From assembly GCF_024128855.1 (NCBI RefSeq), contig NZ_JAMYDV010000020.1:1-46968 (forward strand): a stretch of DNA of 46,968 nucleotides, read 5' to 3'. A program made the position numbers and the translations under genes. This document shows, piece after piece, positions 9,065 to 19,385 of this stretch. Origin of the DNA: Rhodovulum tesquicola. GTDB taxonomy: Bacteria > Pseudomonadota > Alphaproteobacteria > Rhodobacterales > Rhodobacteraceae. Position 1 is the first letter of the stretch. Every line of letters starts with the position of its first letter. Under the pieces are notes generated by a model, which did no database searches, was not told the DNA's origin, and was given only the letters and a program-made list of their open reading frames with translations.

Positions 9065-9571
9065 ATGCAAGTCACGGTCGAGGAACTGGCCCCGGTCGCG
9101 CGGTTTTCCCTGCGGGTGCGCGACAAGGGCGTCGCGGCGGTGGGCAAGGCGCTGGGGCTGACGCTGCCGGGCCGCATCGGCGAGCGCGCCGACAGGGGCG
9201 ATCTGACCGCGCTCTGCCTTGGTCCCGACGAATGGGTTCTGACCGCGCCCGAGGACGCGCGCGACCGGATCGCCGCCGATCTGGCCGCGATCTATGCACG
9301 CGCGCCGCACAGCCTGACCGACATCTCGGATCGCGAGATCAGCCTGCGGATCGCGGGGCCAGCGGCGGCGACGCTTCTGTCCATCGGCTGCCCGCGCGAT
9401 CTGGACCGGCTGGAGCCGGGGCGCGGGGTGCGCACGCTGTTCGACAGCGCGACCGTGGTGCTGTGGCGCGACGGCCCAGAGGCGTTCCGGATGGATGTCT
9501 GGCGCTCCTTCGTGCCGCATGTCCGCCCCTTGCTGGAGATCGGGCAAGAGGAACTTGCCGCCGGTCTGTGA
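9065..9571 (+). CDS. soxG: Sarcosine oxidase gamma subunit
   Basis: Gamma subunit of heterotetrameric sarcosine oxidase, 168 residues, a GcvT-related fold that packs on the alpha subunit. Typical features are LCLGPDEWVL and LTDISDREISLRIAGPAAATLLSIGCPRDLD. I use the ATG at 9065, with AGAAAGGA at 9051-9058 just upstream, rather than the GTG at 9047 that overlaps the soxA stop. It ends the sox operon. Genes for formyl-THF metabolism (purU, folD, glyA) that often follow soxG are absent here. GCCCGG (9580-9585) and CCGGGC (9591-9596) form a hairpin just after the stop. Confidence 0.95.
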   Translation: MQVTVEELAPVARFSLRVRDKGVAAVGKALGLTLPGRIGERADRGDLTALCLGPDEWVLTAPEDARDRIAADLAAIYARAPHSLTDISDREISLRIAGPAAATLLSIGCPRDLDRLEPGRGVRTLFDSATVVLWRDGPEAFRMDVWRSFVPHVRPLLEIGQEELAAGL

Positions 9572-9672
9572 GCGCGCGTGCCCGGAATCGCCGGGCGACG
9601 CCGGAAAGCGGGCCGCTCATGGTCGCGTCGATGCGTTTGCCGCCCGCGCCCCCTGCCCCGCCCGTTTCGCGA

Positions 9673-11136
9673 TCAGGCCAGCGTATCCTTGACGATCCGC
9701 CCGCCCTTGAGGATCAGGCGCAGCGAGGTTTCGGGGGTTTCGAGCCAGGCGAGATCGGTTTCCGGATCGCCCTCGATCACCAGCAGATCGGCCAGCGCAT
9801 CCTCGCGGATCACGCCCAGGGCCCCGGCATAGGGCGCGCGGTCGCCCGACAGGGCCAGCAGCGCGCCCGCCGCGCCGGTGGCCTTGTGCAGGGCTTCGAG
9901 CGGCGACATGAAGCGGGCGAACTTGGCCAGGTTGCGGCCCTGCAACGCGCCGCCCTGCGCGTTGAACAGGATGTCGGTGCCGAAGGCGACATTCACGCCA
10001 TGCTTGCGCGCCAGATCGAAGGCGCGCACCGTGCCCTCGGCGACCTGCTGCTGCTTGGCGATCTGGCGGGGGTCGGTATAGGCGTTGGAATCCTCGTCGG
10101 CGAGGAAGGGCTGGATCGACCACCAGACGCCATTGTCGGCCATCATGCGCACGGTGTCCTCGTCTGCCAGCTGGCCGTGCTCGATGGATTTCACGCCGGC
10201 GGCGATGGCCCGCCGGATGCCGGTCGAGGTGTAGACATGGGCGCAGACATAGGTGCCCCAATCCTCGGCCGCCTCGACCGCGGCGCGCATCTCGCGTTCG
10301 GTATATTGCGTGGCGTCCAGCGGATCGTAAAGCGAGGCGACCCCGCCGCCCGCCATGATCTTGAGCTGGCTCGCCCCCTTCATCAGCTGTTCGCGCGCGG
10401 CGCGCAGGACCATGTCGGCGCCGTCGGCGATCTGCGCGACACCCTGCCGTTCGATGTAGTTCGCGGGCGTGTCGGGAAAGCGCGGCAACTCGTTCAGCAG
10501 GCGGAAATCGCCATGCCCGGCGGTCTGCGAGATCATCGCGCCCGAGGGGAAGATGCGCGGCCCGGCCACCACGCCGCGGTCGATCGCCATCTTCAGCCCG
10601 AAGGCGGGACCGCCGACATCGCGCACGGTGGTGAAGCCGCGCATCAGCGTGGCGCCCGCCTCGCGCCCGGCCATCAGGTGAACGAAGCCGATATCCTGCG
10701 TCAGCGCCACGATCTGGCTGACCGCGACCAGCGTCGCATGCCAATGCGCGTCGATCAGGCCGGGGATGACTGCGCGCCCGCCGCAGTCGATCCGCTCTGC
10801 CTCCTGCGGGCCCTGGCCGGTCGGCGGCAGGGCGGCGATCCGCTCGCCCGCGATCAGGATGTCGACGCCTTCGCGCAGCGCCAGCGTCTCGCCGTCGAAG
10901 AGGCGCAGATTGGTCAGCAGCAGCGGGCGGCCGGGCGTCTGGGCGCGGATCTCGCGCGGGGCGAGGCCGAAGCCCGCGAACATGCCCAGCACGGCCGCCG
11001 TGCCGCCGATCATCCGGCGCCGGGTGATGTCCGCCTCGATCCGGGCAAAGGCGGCCTGCGTCCCGGGCGCGCCGCAATGGCAGATATCGACGGGCGCGCG
11101 ATCTGCCGGATCGGCAGAGTGACAGAGCTGGCACAT
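9673..11136 (-). CDS. Metal-dependent amidohydrolase with Cys-rich N-terminus
   Basis: A 487-residue amidohydrolase of the imidazolonepropionase/prolidase-like group. Metal ligands and catalytic residues can be placed: HWH at 131-133, the likely carboxylated Lys259 in LKIMAGGG, His300 in VCAHVY, His320 in SIEHGQL and Asp388 in FGTD. The start is ATG at 11136, with GGAGGG 6 bases upstream. Two oddities precede the enzyme domain. Residues 1-21 are Cys-rich (MCQLCH, then ICHCG), and residues 38-62 resemble a twin-arginine signal (TRRRMIGGTAAVLGMFAGFG), though placed unusually far from the start. The substrate is unknown. It lies between the sarcosine oxidase operon and the amide operon and is divergent from the latter. 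Confidence 0.88.
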   Translation of the reverse strand: MCQLCHSADPADRAPVDICHCGAPGTQAAFARIEADITRRRMIGGTAAVLGMFAGFGLAPREIRAQTPGRPLLLTNLRLFDGETLALREGVDILIAGERIAALPPTGQGPQEAERIDCGGRAVIPGLIDAHWHATLVAVSQIVALTQDIGFVHLMAGREAGATLMRGFTTVRDVGGPAFGLKMAIDRGVVAGPRIFPSGAMISQTAGHGDFRLLNELPRFPDTPANYIERQGVAQIADGADMVLRAAREQLMKGASQLKIMAGGGVASLYDPLDATQYTEREMRAAVEAAEDWGTYVCAHVYTSTGIRRAIAAGVKSIEHGQLADEDTVRMMADNGVWWSIQPFLADEDSNAYTDPRQIAKQQQVAEGTVRAFDLARKHGVNVAFGTDILFNAQGGALQGRNLAKFARFMSPLEALHKATGAAGALLALSGDRAPYAGALGVIREDALADLLVIEGDPETDLAWLETPETSLRLILKGGRIVKDTLA

Positions 11137-11469
11137 GTTCGACCCTCCGGCGACCTTTTCGAGCTTGAAGCTATGCGTCCCGCCCCGCGAGTCAACGCAA
11201 GCGGAGACCGGCACCGCGGGGCGCGGGGGCGGTCGACGCGGCAAAAGGGCCATTCCCGGGCGCGACGCGCTGCCGCATGATTGATCAAGGCGCGCAAGAA
11301 TCGGGCAGAATCGCTGACCTGGGGGGTCCGGCCGATTGTCCCGCTTGCCCGCATGTGGATCATGTGGTGAAGTCGGGGAAAGGTTTCTGGTCGGCAATCG
11401 GGCCCCGGCCCCCTGCGTGGGGGACTGGGGCTTTTTTCGTTCGGCCCGGCACGGAAAGGAACGGGTTCA
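11137..11469. other. Divergent intergenic region with attenuator-like leader
   Basis: No gene is seen. The left part carries the amidohydrolase promoter and ribosome-binding site. The right part forms the leader of the AmiC-like operon and holds a strong intrinsic terminator (11402-11437). GGCCGATTG (11330-11338) can pair with CAATCGGGCC (11395-11404), with one bulge, and the second arm overlaps the 5' side of the terminator stem. The two structures would therefore be mutually exclusive. A TTGATCAA palindrome lies at 11281-11288. Confidence 0.6.
11402..11437 (+). terminator. Leader terminator, probable target of ANTAR antitermination
   Basis: GCCCC (11402-11406) pairs with GGGGC (11427-11431), and CCCCC (11409-11413) with GGGGG (11419-11423), around the loop TGCGT. 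Six T follow at 11432-11437. It sits 33 bases before the GTG of the AmiC-like gene, in the same direction. A full intrinsic terminator inside the leader of an operon that encodes an ANTAR protein matches the Pseudomonas ami system, where AmiR antiterminates the leader. Confidence 0.85.
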
Positions 11470-12600
11470 GTGGCAACGGCACGGATCGGATTGCTCTTCT
11501 CGACGACCGGCCCCTATTCGGCGCTCGGCCGCAGCGCGCTTGACGGCGCGTTGATGGCGGTCGCCGAGGTCAATGCGCGCAATGGCCTGACGCTTGTGCC
11601 GGTCTGCGCGGATCCGCGGGGCGTTCCGGCGGATTACGAAAGGCTGGCGGCCGAGCTGCTGGGCCGGGGCGATCTGCGGCATATCGTGGGCGGCATCACG
11701 TCATGGTCGCGCAAGGACATGATCCCGGTGATGGAGCGGCATGGCGCGCTGCTGTGGTATCCCTGCCCCTATGAGGGGTTCGAGTGCAACGATCATGTCG
11801 TCTATCTCGGCGCCTGTCCGAACCAGCATCTGGTGCCGCTGATCGACCATGTGCTGCGCAAGGGGCATCGGCGGGCCTTTCTCGTCGGGTCGAACTATGT
11901 CTGGGGCTGGGAGACGCTGCGCGTCGCGCGGGAATGGTTCGCCGGTGGGCAGGGGGGCGAGGTCACGAGCGAACGCTATCTGCCGCTTGGCGATACCGAT
12001 TGCGGGCATCTGATCGAGGAAATCGCGGCGCAGCAACCCGATCTGATCGTCAACAGCCTGATCGGGCCGTCGAGCCATGCCTTCATGCAGGCGCTGTCGC
12101 GGCTGGATCTGCCGGGGGGGCGGCCGCTGGTGATCAGCGCCAACCAGACCGAGGCCGATCTGGACATCCTGGGCCCTGCGGCGGACGGGATGCTGTCGAT
12201 CGGGGCCTGGTTCGAGACGCTGGACGATCTGTCCACGGTCGCGTTCCGCAACCGCATCGCCGGGCATTACGGGGCGTCCTACCGCGCATCCTGCAACTTT
12301 GCCACGGCCTATACGGCGGTGCACCTGCTGGCCCGCGGGCTGGAGCGCGCCGGGCATGACGATCCGCGCGCGGTGTTCGAGGCGGTGGCGGGCAGCCCCG
12401 AGGACACGGTTCTGGGGCCGGTGACGATCGACCCGGTCACGCGCCACACCAGCCTGATCCCGCGCCTTGCCATGGCCGAGTCGGGGCGGTTCCGGATCGT
12501 GGACGACCCCAAGATCGCGCTGGCCCCGGACCCCTATCTTGCGCGGGTCCGCGCGCCCGTGCCGCCCCGTGCAACGCCAAATCTGAGGATCGTGTCATGA
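11470..12600 (+). CDS. amiC: AmiC-like amide sensor / periplasmic-binding-fold regulator
   Basis: A 376-residue protein of the urea/amide-type binding family. It starts directly with the binding fold (MATARIGLLFSTTGPYSALG) and has no signal peptide, as expected for a cytoplasmic sensor such as Pseudomonas AmiC, which holds AmiR inactive until amide binds. Family patterns include RHIVGGITSWSRKDMIPVMERHGALLWYPCPYEGFE and FLVGSNYVWGWE. The GTG start has AAAGGA 9 bases upstream. The 3' end overlaps the AmiR-like gene in ATGA, which fits the paired function. The true ligand here may be a small amide, urea or a related compound. Confidence 0.88.
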   Translation: MATARIGLLFSTTGPYSALGRSALDGALMAVAEVNARNGLTLVPVCADPRGVPADYERLAAELLGRGDLRHIVGGITSWSRKDMIPVMERHGALLWYPCPYEGFECNDHVVYLGACPNQHLVPLIDHVLRKGHRRAFLVGSNYVWGWETLRVAREWFAGGQGGEVTSERYLPLGDTDCGHLIEEIAAQQPDLIVNSLIGPSSHAFMQALSRLDLPGGRPLVISANQTEADLDILGPAADGMLSIGAWFETLDDLSTVAFRNRIAGHYGASYRASCNFATAYTAVHLLARGLERAGHDDPRAVFEAVAGSPEDTVLGPVTIDPVTRHTSLIPRLAMAESGRFRIVDDPKIALAPDPYLARVRAPVPPRATPNLRIVS

Positions 12601-13187
12601 CATCGCGACTTGATCTGAACTTTGCCGGCCGCCGCGCCGTCGTGCTGCACCCGGCCGAGAGCGTCCGGGCCGAACTGATCGCGCGTCTTGCCGCGCTGGG
12701 GGTGGAGGCGTCTGCCGACTGGCCCGCAAGCGCCGCGGTGAGCGCGGCGGATTTCCTGTTCGTCGACGTGGACATGGGCCATGACGACCAGATCCCGTGG
12801 GAACCGGGAACCGCGCCGATCCCGCTGATCGGGCTGGTGCGCTCGGAAAGCCCGGGGCGGCTGGCCTGGGCGCTGGGGCAGAATTGCGATGCCTTCCTGT
12901 CGCAGGCGGCGCTGGGGCTGGTCTACTCGACGCTGGTGATCGCCGCCGCCAAGTCGGCCGAGCGCCTGCGCGTGCGGCGCCGCGAGGCCGAAACCGCCCG
13001 CCGCGCCGGGATGCGCGACGTGCTGGTGCGGGCGGTGCTGGCGATCATGCAGGCCGAGGGCGTGGACGAGCTGGCCGCGCTCCGGCAGTTGCGGGCCTTT
13101 GCCATGGTCGAGCGGCTGGCGCTGGAGGATGCCGCGGCGCGTTACCTCAACGACCGGCGCGGCCGCCGGGCCGGGACGACGCGATGA
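12597..13187 (+). CDS. amiR: AmiR-like antiterminator with ANTAR domain
   Basis: A 196-residue response-regulator-like protein. Residues 10-115 form a pseudo-receiver (RRAVVLHPAESVRAELIARLAALG, FLFVDVDMG). A helix around 120-140 acts as coiled coil. Residues about 135-190 form an ANTAR RNA-binding domain (LVRAVLAIMQAEGVDELAALRQLRAFAMVERLALEDAAARYL). ANTAR proteins bind tandem RNA hairpins and prevent leader terminators from forming. The strong terminator at 11402-11437 is the obvious target. It overlaps its neighbours on both sides by ATGA, so the sensor, this regulator and the transporter are translationally coupled. Confidence 0.87.
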   Translation: MTSRLDLNFAGRRAVVLHPAESVRAELIARLAALGVEASADWPASAAVSAADFLFVDVDMGHDDQIPWEPGTAPIPLIGLVRSESPGRLAWALGQNCDAFLSQAALGLVYSTLVIAAAKSAERLRVRRREAETARRAGMRDVLVRAVLAIMQAEGVDELAALRQLRAFAMVERLALEDAAARYLNDRRGRRAGTTR

Positions 13188-14071
13188 CCGACGCCACGGC
13201 CGCGACGCCGCCCCGGCGCCAGGGCTCGGTTCTGGTCGCGCTGTTGCGGCGGCCCCGGTCCGCCTTTGGACTTATCGTGATCCTGACGATGGTGGGCGCG
13301 GCGGTCTTCGCGCCCTGGCTGATGCCCTATGACCCGAACGACCAGATGTTCGACGGCCTCAGCCTGGAGGGCGCGCCGCTGCCACCATCGTCGGAATTCT
13401 GGCTGGGCACCGACCTGCTGGGGCGCGACCTGTTCTCGCGGCTGATCCTGGGCGCGCAGACCTCGCTGATCATCGGGGTGCTGGCCAACGGCATCGCGGT
13501 GCTGCTGGGCGCGACGGTGGGCATCACGGCGGGGTATTTCGGCGGCTGGATCGGCGGCATCCTGATGCGGTTTACCGACCTGATGATGGCCTTTCCCGCG
13601 CTGTTGCTGGCCATCGTGCTGGCCGCGATCTTCAAGCCCTCGCTGCTGATCGTGGCGATGGTGATCGCGATGGTGAACTGGGTCCAGATGGCCCGCGTGA
13701 TCTATACCGAGACCCGCAGCCTGGCGCAGCGCGAGTTCATCGAGGTGCAGCGCGCGATGGGCTCGTCCACATTCCGCATCCTCGGCCGCCACATCCTGCC
13801 GCATCTGGTCTATTCGATCATCGTCTTCGGCACGCTGGGGATCTCGACCACCGTGCTGCTGGAGGCGACGCTCAGCTACCTGGGCGTCGGCGTGCAGCCG
13901 CCCACCCCGTCCTGGGGCAACATCATCTACGAGAACCAGACCTATTTCGCCAACGCACCCTGGCTGGTGTTCTTTCCCGGCCTTGCCATCGTGCTGCTGG
14001 CGCTGGCCTTCAACCTGTTGGGCGACGCGTTGCGCGACACGCTCGACCCGCGGCTGAAGGGGCGGCACTGA
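13184..14071 (+). CDS. ABC transporter permease, DppC-like
   Basis: Inner-membrane permease of the peptide/opine/nickel ABC family, 295 residues. It has an N-terminal cytoplasmic stretch, a first membrane helix (FGLIVILTMVGAAVFAPWLM) and five further hydrophobic segments. The HPLGTD-like motif appears as FWLGTDLLGRDLFSRLILGAQTSL. The EAA loop is RSLAQREFIEVQRAMGSSTFRILGRHILPH. The start is the ATG of the ATGA overlap with the ANTAR gene. The DppC-type gene comes before the DppB-type gene, the reverse of the usual order. Confidence 0.93.
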   Translation: MTDATAATPPRRQGSVLVALLRRPRSAFGLIVILTMVGAAVFAPWLMPYDPNDQMFDGLSLEGAPLPPSSEFWLGTDLLGRDLFSRLILGAQTSLIIGVLANGIAVLLGATVGITAGYFGGWIGGILMRFTDLMMAFPALLLAIVLAAIFKPSLLIVAMVIAMVNWVQMARVIYTETRSLAQREFIEVQRAMGSSTFRILGRHILPHLVYSIIVFGTLGISTTVLLEATLSYLGVGVQPPTPSWGNIIYENQTYFANAPWLVFFPGLAIVLLALAFNLLGDALRDTLDPRLKGRH

Positions 14072-14991
14072 TGTGGGCCTATGTCGTCCGCCGGCTGGGC
14101 GAGTCGCTGCTGATCCTGCTGGGGATCAGCGTGGTGACATTTGCCCTGCTCTACCTCGTGCCCGCCGATCCCGCGCGCCAGATCGCGGGCCGGTCCGCCA
14201 CCGCCGAGACGGTGGCCAACATCCGAGCGCAACTGGGCCTCGATCAACCGTTCCACGTCCAGTATGTCCGCTATCTCGGCAACCTGCTGCAGGGCGATCT
14301 GGGCCGGTCCTACCTGCAGCGCACAGAGGTGTCGGAACTGATCGCCGCGCGGATGCCGGCCACGCTCCTGCTGATGGGTGCGGCCATCGTGGTGGAACTG
14401 ATCCTCGGGCTGACCATCGGCGTCATTGCCGCGCTCCGGCGCAATTCGGCGCTGGACCAGTCGCTGATGGTGTTTTCCTTCGTCACCATCTCGGCGCCGC
14501 AATTCGTGGTGGGCATCCTGCTGCTCTATGTCTTCGCGGTGCAACTGAACTGGTTTCCCATCGGCGGCTACGGCACATTTGCCCATCTGGTGCTGCCCGC
14601 GATCACCATCGGGCTTCTGGGCACGGGCTGGTATTCGCGCATGATGCGCAGTTCCATGATCGACGTTCTGGCGCAGGATTTCGTGCGCACCGCGCGGGCC
14701 AAGGGGCTGGGCAAGCTGCGCATCATCCTGCGCCATGTCGCGCCCAACGCGATCCTGCCCGTCATCGCGATGATCGGCATCGACATCGGCCTCTTCATGT
14801 CAGGCATCGTCGTCGTCGAAAGCGTGTTCGGCTGGCCCGGTATCGGCCAGCTGGCCTGGCAGGCGATCCAGCGCGTGGACATTCCCATCATCATGGGGGT
14901 CACGCTGGTTTCGGCCTGTTTCATCGTGCTGGGCAACCTTCTGGCGGACCTGATCGCGCCGCTGGTGGACCCGCGGATCAAGCTCAAATAA
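14071..14991 (+). CDS. ABC transporter permease, DppB-like
   Basis: Second permease subunit of the same ABC importer, 306 residues. The N-terminus MWAYVVRRLGESLLILLGISVVTF is typical of DppB proteins, as is the segment LGLDQPFHVQYVRYLGNLLQGDLGRSY. The EAA loop is VLAQDFVRTARAKGLGKLRIILRHVAPNAILP, and about six hydrophobic segments are visible. It overlaps the previous gene by one base (TGATG). Confidence 0.94.
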   Translation: MWAYVVRRLGESLLILLGISVVTFALLYLVPADPARQIAGRSATAETVANIRAQLGLDQPFHVQYVRYLGNLLQGDLGRSYLQRTEVSELIAARMPATLLLMGAAIVVELILGLTIGVIAALRRNSALDQSLMVFSFVTISAPQFVVGILLLYVFAVQLNWFPIGGYGTFAHLVLPAITIGLLGTGWYSRMMRSSMIDVLAQDFVRTARAKGLGKLRIILRHVAPNAILPVIAMIGIDIGLFMSGIVVVESVFGWPGIGQLAWQAIQRVDIPIIMGVTLVSACFIVLGNLLADLIAPLVDPRIKLK

Positions 14992-15011
14992 CCAACAGGA
15001 GAGGAAGACCC

Positions 15012-16637
15012 ATGAAAAAGACGCTTGCCACAAGCATTCTGGCGCTGGGAACGGGTTTCGGCCCGGTTCAGGCGCAGGATTTCCTGGATGCCAAGCAGGG
15101 CGGCGCGATGATCGTCACCTACAAGGACGACGTCTCCACCCTTGATCCGGCCATCGGCTATGACTGGCAGAACTGGTCGATGATCAAGTCGCTGTTCGAC
15201 GGGCTGATGGATTACGAGCCCGGCACCACCGAACTGAAAAAGGACCTGGCCGAGGATTACACCATCTCGGATGACGGGATGACCTATACCTTCACGCTGC
15301 GCCAGGGCGTCAAGTTCCACAATGGCCGCGAGATGACGGCCGAGGACGTGAAATATTCGCTGGACCGGGTGACCAATCCCGCGACGCAAAGCCCCGGCGC
15401 CGGCTTCTTCGGCTCGATCGAAGGCTATGACGCGATGGCCGCAGGCGAGGCCGACAGCCTGTCGGGCGTGACCGTGATCGACCCCTACACGGTCGAGATC
15501 AAGCTCTCGCGCCCCGACGCCACCTTCCTGCATGTGATGGCGATCAACTTCTCGTCCATCGTGCCGAAAGAGGTGGTCGAGCAATATGGCGAGGATTTCG
15601 GCAAGAACCCGGTCGGCACCGGCGCCTTCTATCTTGAAAACTGGACGCTGGGCCAGTCGCTGACATTCGCCCGCAATACCGACTACTGGAACGAGGGGCT
15701 GCCCAAGCTCGACAAGATCACCTTCGAGATCGGGCTGGAACCCATCGTGGCGCTTCTGCGGCTGCAACAGGGGCAGGCCGACATCCCCGGCGACGGCATC
15801 CCGCCCGCCAAGTTCCTCGAGGTGACGCAGGATCCGGCCTTCAAGGATCTGGTGATCGAGGGCGGGCAGTTGCATACCGGCTATATCACCATGAACGTCA
15901 ACATGGCGCCCTTCGACAACGTCAAGGTGCGTCAGGCGGTGAACATGGCGATCAACAAGGACCGCGCCGTGCGCATCATCAACGGCCGCGCGGTGCCCGC
16001 CAACCAGCCGCTGCCGCCCACGATGCCGGGCTATGCGCCCGATTACGAGGGCTATGCCTACGACCCCGAGGCGGCCAAGGTGCTGCTGGCCGAGGCGGGC
16101 TTCCCCGACGGGTTCGAGACCGAGCTTTACGTCTTCAACACCGACCCGAACCCGCGCATCGCGCAAAGCTTCCAGCAGGATCTGGCGGCCATCGGCATCC
16201 GGGCGGAAATCCGCAGCCTCGCACAGGCCAACGTGATCGCCGCGGGCGGCGAGCCGGACCAGGCGCCGATGATCTGGTCGGGCGGCATGGCCTGGATCGC
16301 CGATTTCCCCGACCCGTCCAACTTCTACGGGCCGATCCTGGGCTGCGATGGCGCGGTGCAGGGCGGCTGGAACTGGTCGTGGTACTGCAACGAGGACCTG
16401 GACGCAGCGGCCAATGCCGCCGACGCGATGACCGACCCCGCCGAGGCCGAGGCTCGCGAGGCCGCCTGGCGCGACATCTACCTCAAGATCATGGAGGATG
16501 CGCCCTGGGTGCCGGTGTTCAACGAACAGCGCTTCACCATGCGCTCGGCCCGTCTGGGCGGCCCCGACGCGATCTTCGTCGATCCGGTCCATGTGCCGGT
16601 GAACTACGACTTCGTGTATTCGACCGATGTGCAATAA
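15012..16637 (+). CDS. ABC transporter solute-binding protein, family 5 (SBP_bac_5)
   Basis: A periplasmic binding protein of 541 residues with a Sec signal peptide (residues 1-21, cleavage near VQA-QD). The family 5 pattern follows: DDVSTLDPAIGYDW, FTLRQGVKFHNGREMTAEDVKYSLDRV, FGKNPVGTGAFYLENW, and VRQAVNMAINKDRAVRIINGRAVPANQPLPPTMPGY. It captures the substrate for the two permeases just upstream. The family takes peptides, but also many other amphipathic or amide solutes, so the substrate is open. It has a good ribosome-binding site (AGGAGAGGAAG) and overlaps the formamidase gene by 11 bases. Confidence 0.95.
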   Translation: MKKTLATSILALGTGFGPVQAQDFLDAKQGGAMIVTYKDDVSTLDPAIGYDWQNWSMIKSLFDGLMDYEPGTTELKKDLAEDYTISDDGMTYTFTLRQGVKFHNGREMTAEDVKYSLDRVTNPATQSPGAGFFGSIEGYDAMAAGEADSLSGVTVIDPYTVEIKLSRPDATFLHVMAINFSSIVPKEVVEQYGEDFGKNPVGTGAFYLENWTLGQSLTFARNTDYWNEGLPKLDKITFEIGLEPIVALLRLQQGQADIPGDGIPPAKFLEVTQDPAFKDLVIEGGQLHTGYITMNVNMAPFDNVKVRQAVNMAINKDRAVRIINGRAVPANQPLPPTMPGYAPDYEGYAYDPEAAKVLLAEAGFPDGFETELYVFNTDPNPRIAQSFQQDLAAIGIRAEIRSLAQANVIAAGGEPDQAPMIWSGGMAWIADFPDPSNFYGPILGCDGAVQGGWNWSWYCNEDLDAAANAADAMTDPAEAEAREAAWRDIYLKIMEDAPWVPVFNEQRFTMRSARLGGPDAIFVDPVHVPVNYDFVYSTDVQ

Positions 16638-17567
16638 CTGCAATCACACGATCCACGGTCGTCATCATCATTTCGGGTGGGATCGTTCGATCCCCCCCGT
16701 CGCCACCGTGGCGCCCGGGGAATCGGTGCATTTCGAATGCGTCGATGCCTCGGGCGGGCAACTCACGCAGGGCAGCAGCGCCGCCGATCTGGCCAGCCTG
16801 TCCTTCGAAAGGGTCAACCCGGTCACCGGCCCCGTCTATGTGGACGGGGCCAGACCGGGCGACGTGCTGAAGATCACCATCGACGGCTTCGCGCCGTCGG
16901 GCTGGGGCTGGACGGCGAACATCCCGGGCTTCGGGCTTCTGGCCGACCAGTTCCCCGAAGCGGCGCTGAACATCTGGTCCTATGATGCCGACACGCTGGC
17001 CCCCGCGCTTTACTGCGACGTGGCGCGCGTGCCGCTGAAACCCTTTGCCGGGACCATCGGCCTTGCCCCGGCCGAGGCGGGGCATCATTCCGTGGTGCCG
17101 CCAAGGCGGATGGGCGGCAACATGGACATCCGCGACCTTGCCGCGGGCACGACCCTTTACCTGCCCGTCGAGGTCGAAGGGGCGCTGTTTTCCATCGGCG
17201 ACACCCACGCGGCCCAGGGCGATGGCGAGGTGTGCGGCACCGCGATCGAAAGCCCGATGAACGTCTCGCTGACGCTCGATCTCATCAAGGACCAGCCGCT
17301 GAAATTCCCGCGCTTCACCACGCCGGGGCCGGTGACGCGGCATCTGGATGCCAGCGGCTACGAGGTGACGACCGGCATCGGCCCCGACCTGATGACCGGG
17401 GCGCGCGACGCGCTGGCTGCCATGGTCGACCTGATCTGCGCGCAGCACAAGCTGTCGCCTGTTCAGGCCTACATGCTGTGTTCGGTCTGCGGCGACCTGC
17501 GGATCTCCGAGATCGTGGACATGCCGAACTGGGTTGTGTCCTTCTACCTGCCGCGGATCGTCTTCGA

Positions 17568-17571
<4 letters not shown>
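16627..17571 (+). CDS. Formamidase/acetamidase family amide hydrolase
   Basis: A 314-residue metal-dependent amidase of the FmdA/AmdA family, which hydrolyses short aliphatic amides to ammonia and acid. Metal-binding and family residues are visible in GRHHHFGWDRSIPP, GAPGxxH-like PAEAGHHSVVPPRRMGGNMDIRDL, SIGDTHAAQGDGEVCGTAIESPM and YMLCSVCGDLRISEIVD. The length is slightly under that of typical FmdA (about 400), as in the short acetamidase subgroup. An extra N-terminal CxxC (MCNNCNH) resembles the MCQLCH start of the amidohydrolase at 9673-11136. It lies inside the transporter operon, between the binding protein and the ATPase, so it probably acts on the imported substrate or its product. 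Confidence 0.92.
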
Positions 17572-19361
<1,790 letters not shown>

Positions 19362-19385
19362 CCGCCGCCCTTTCAGGAGGATCCC

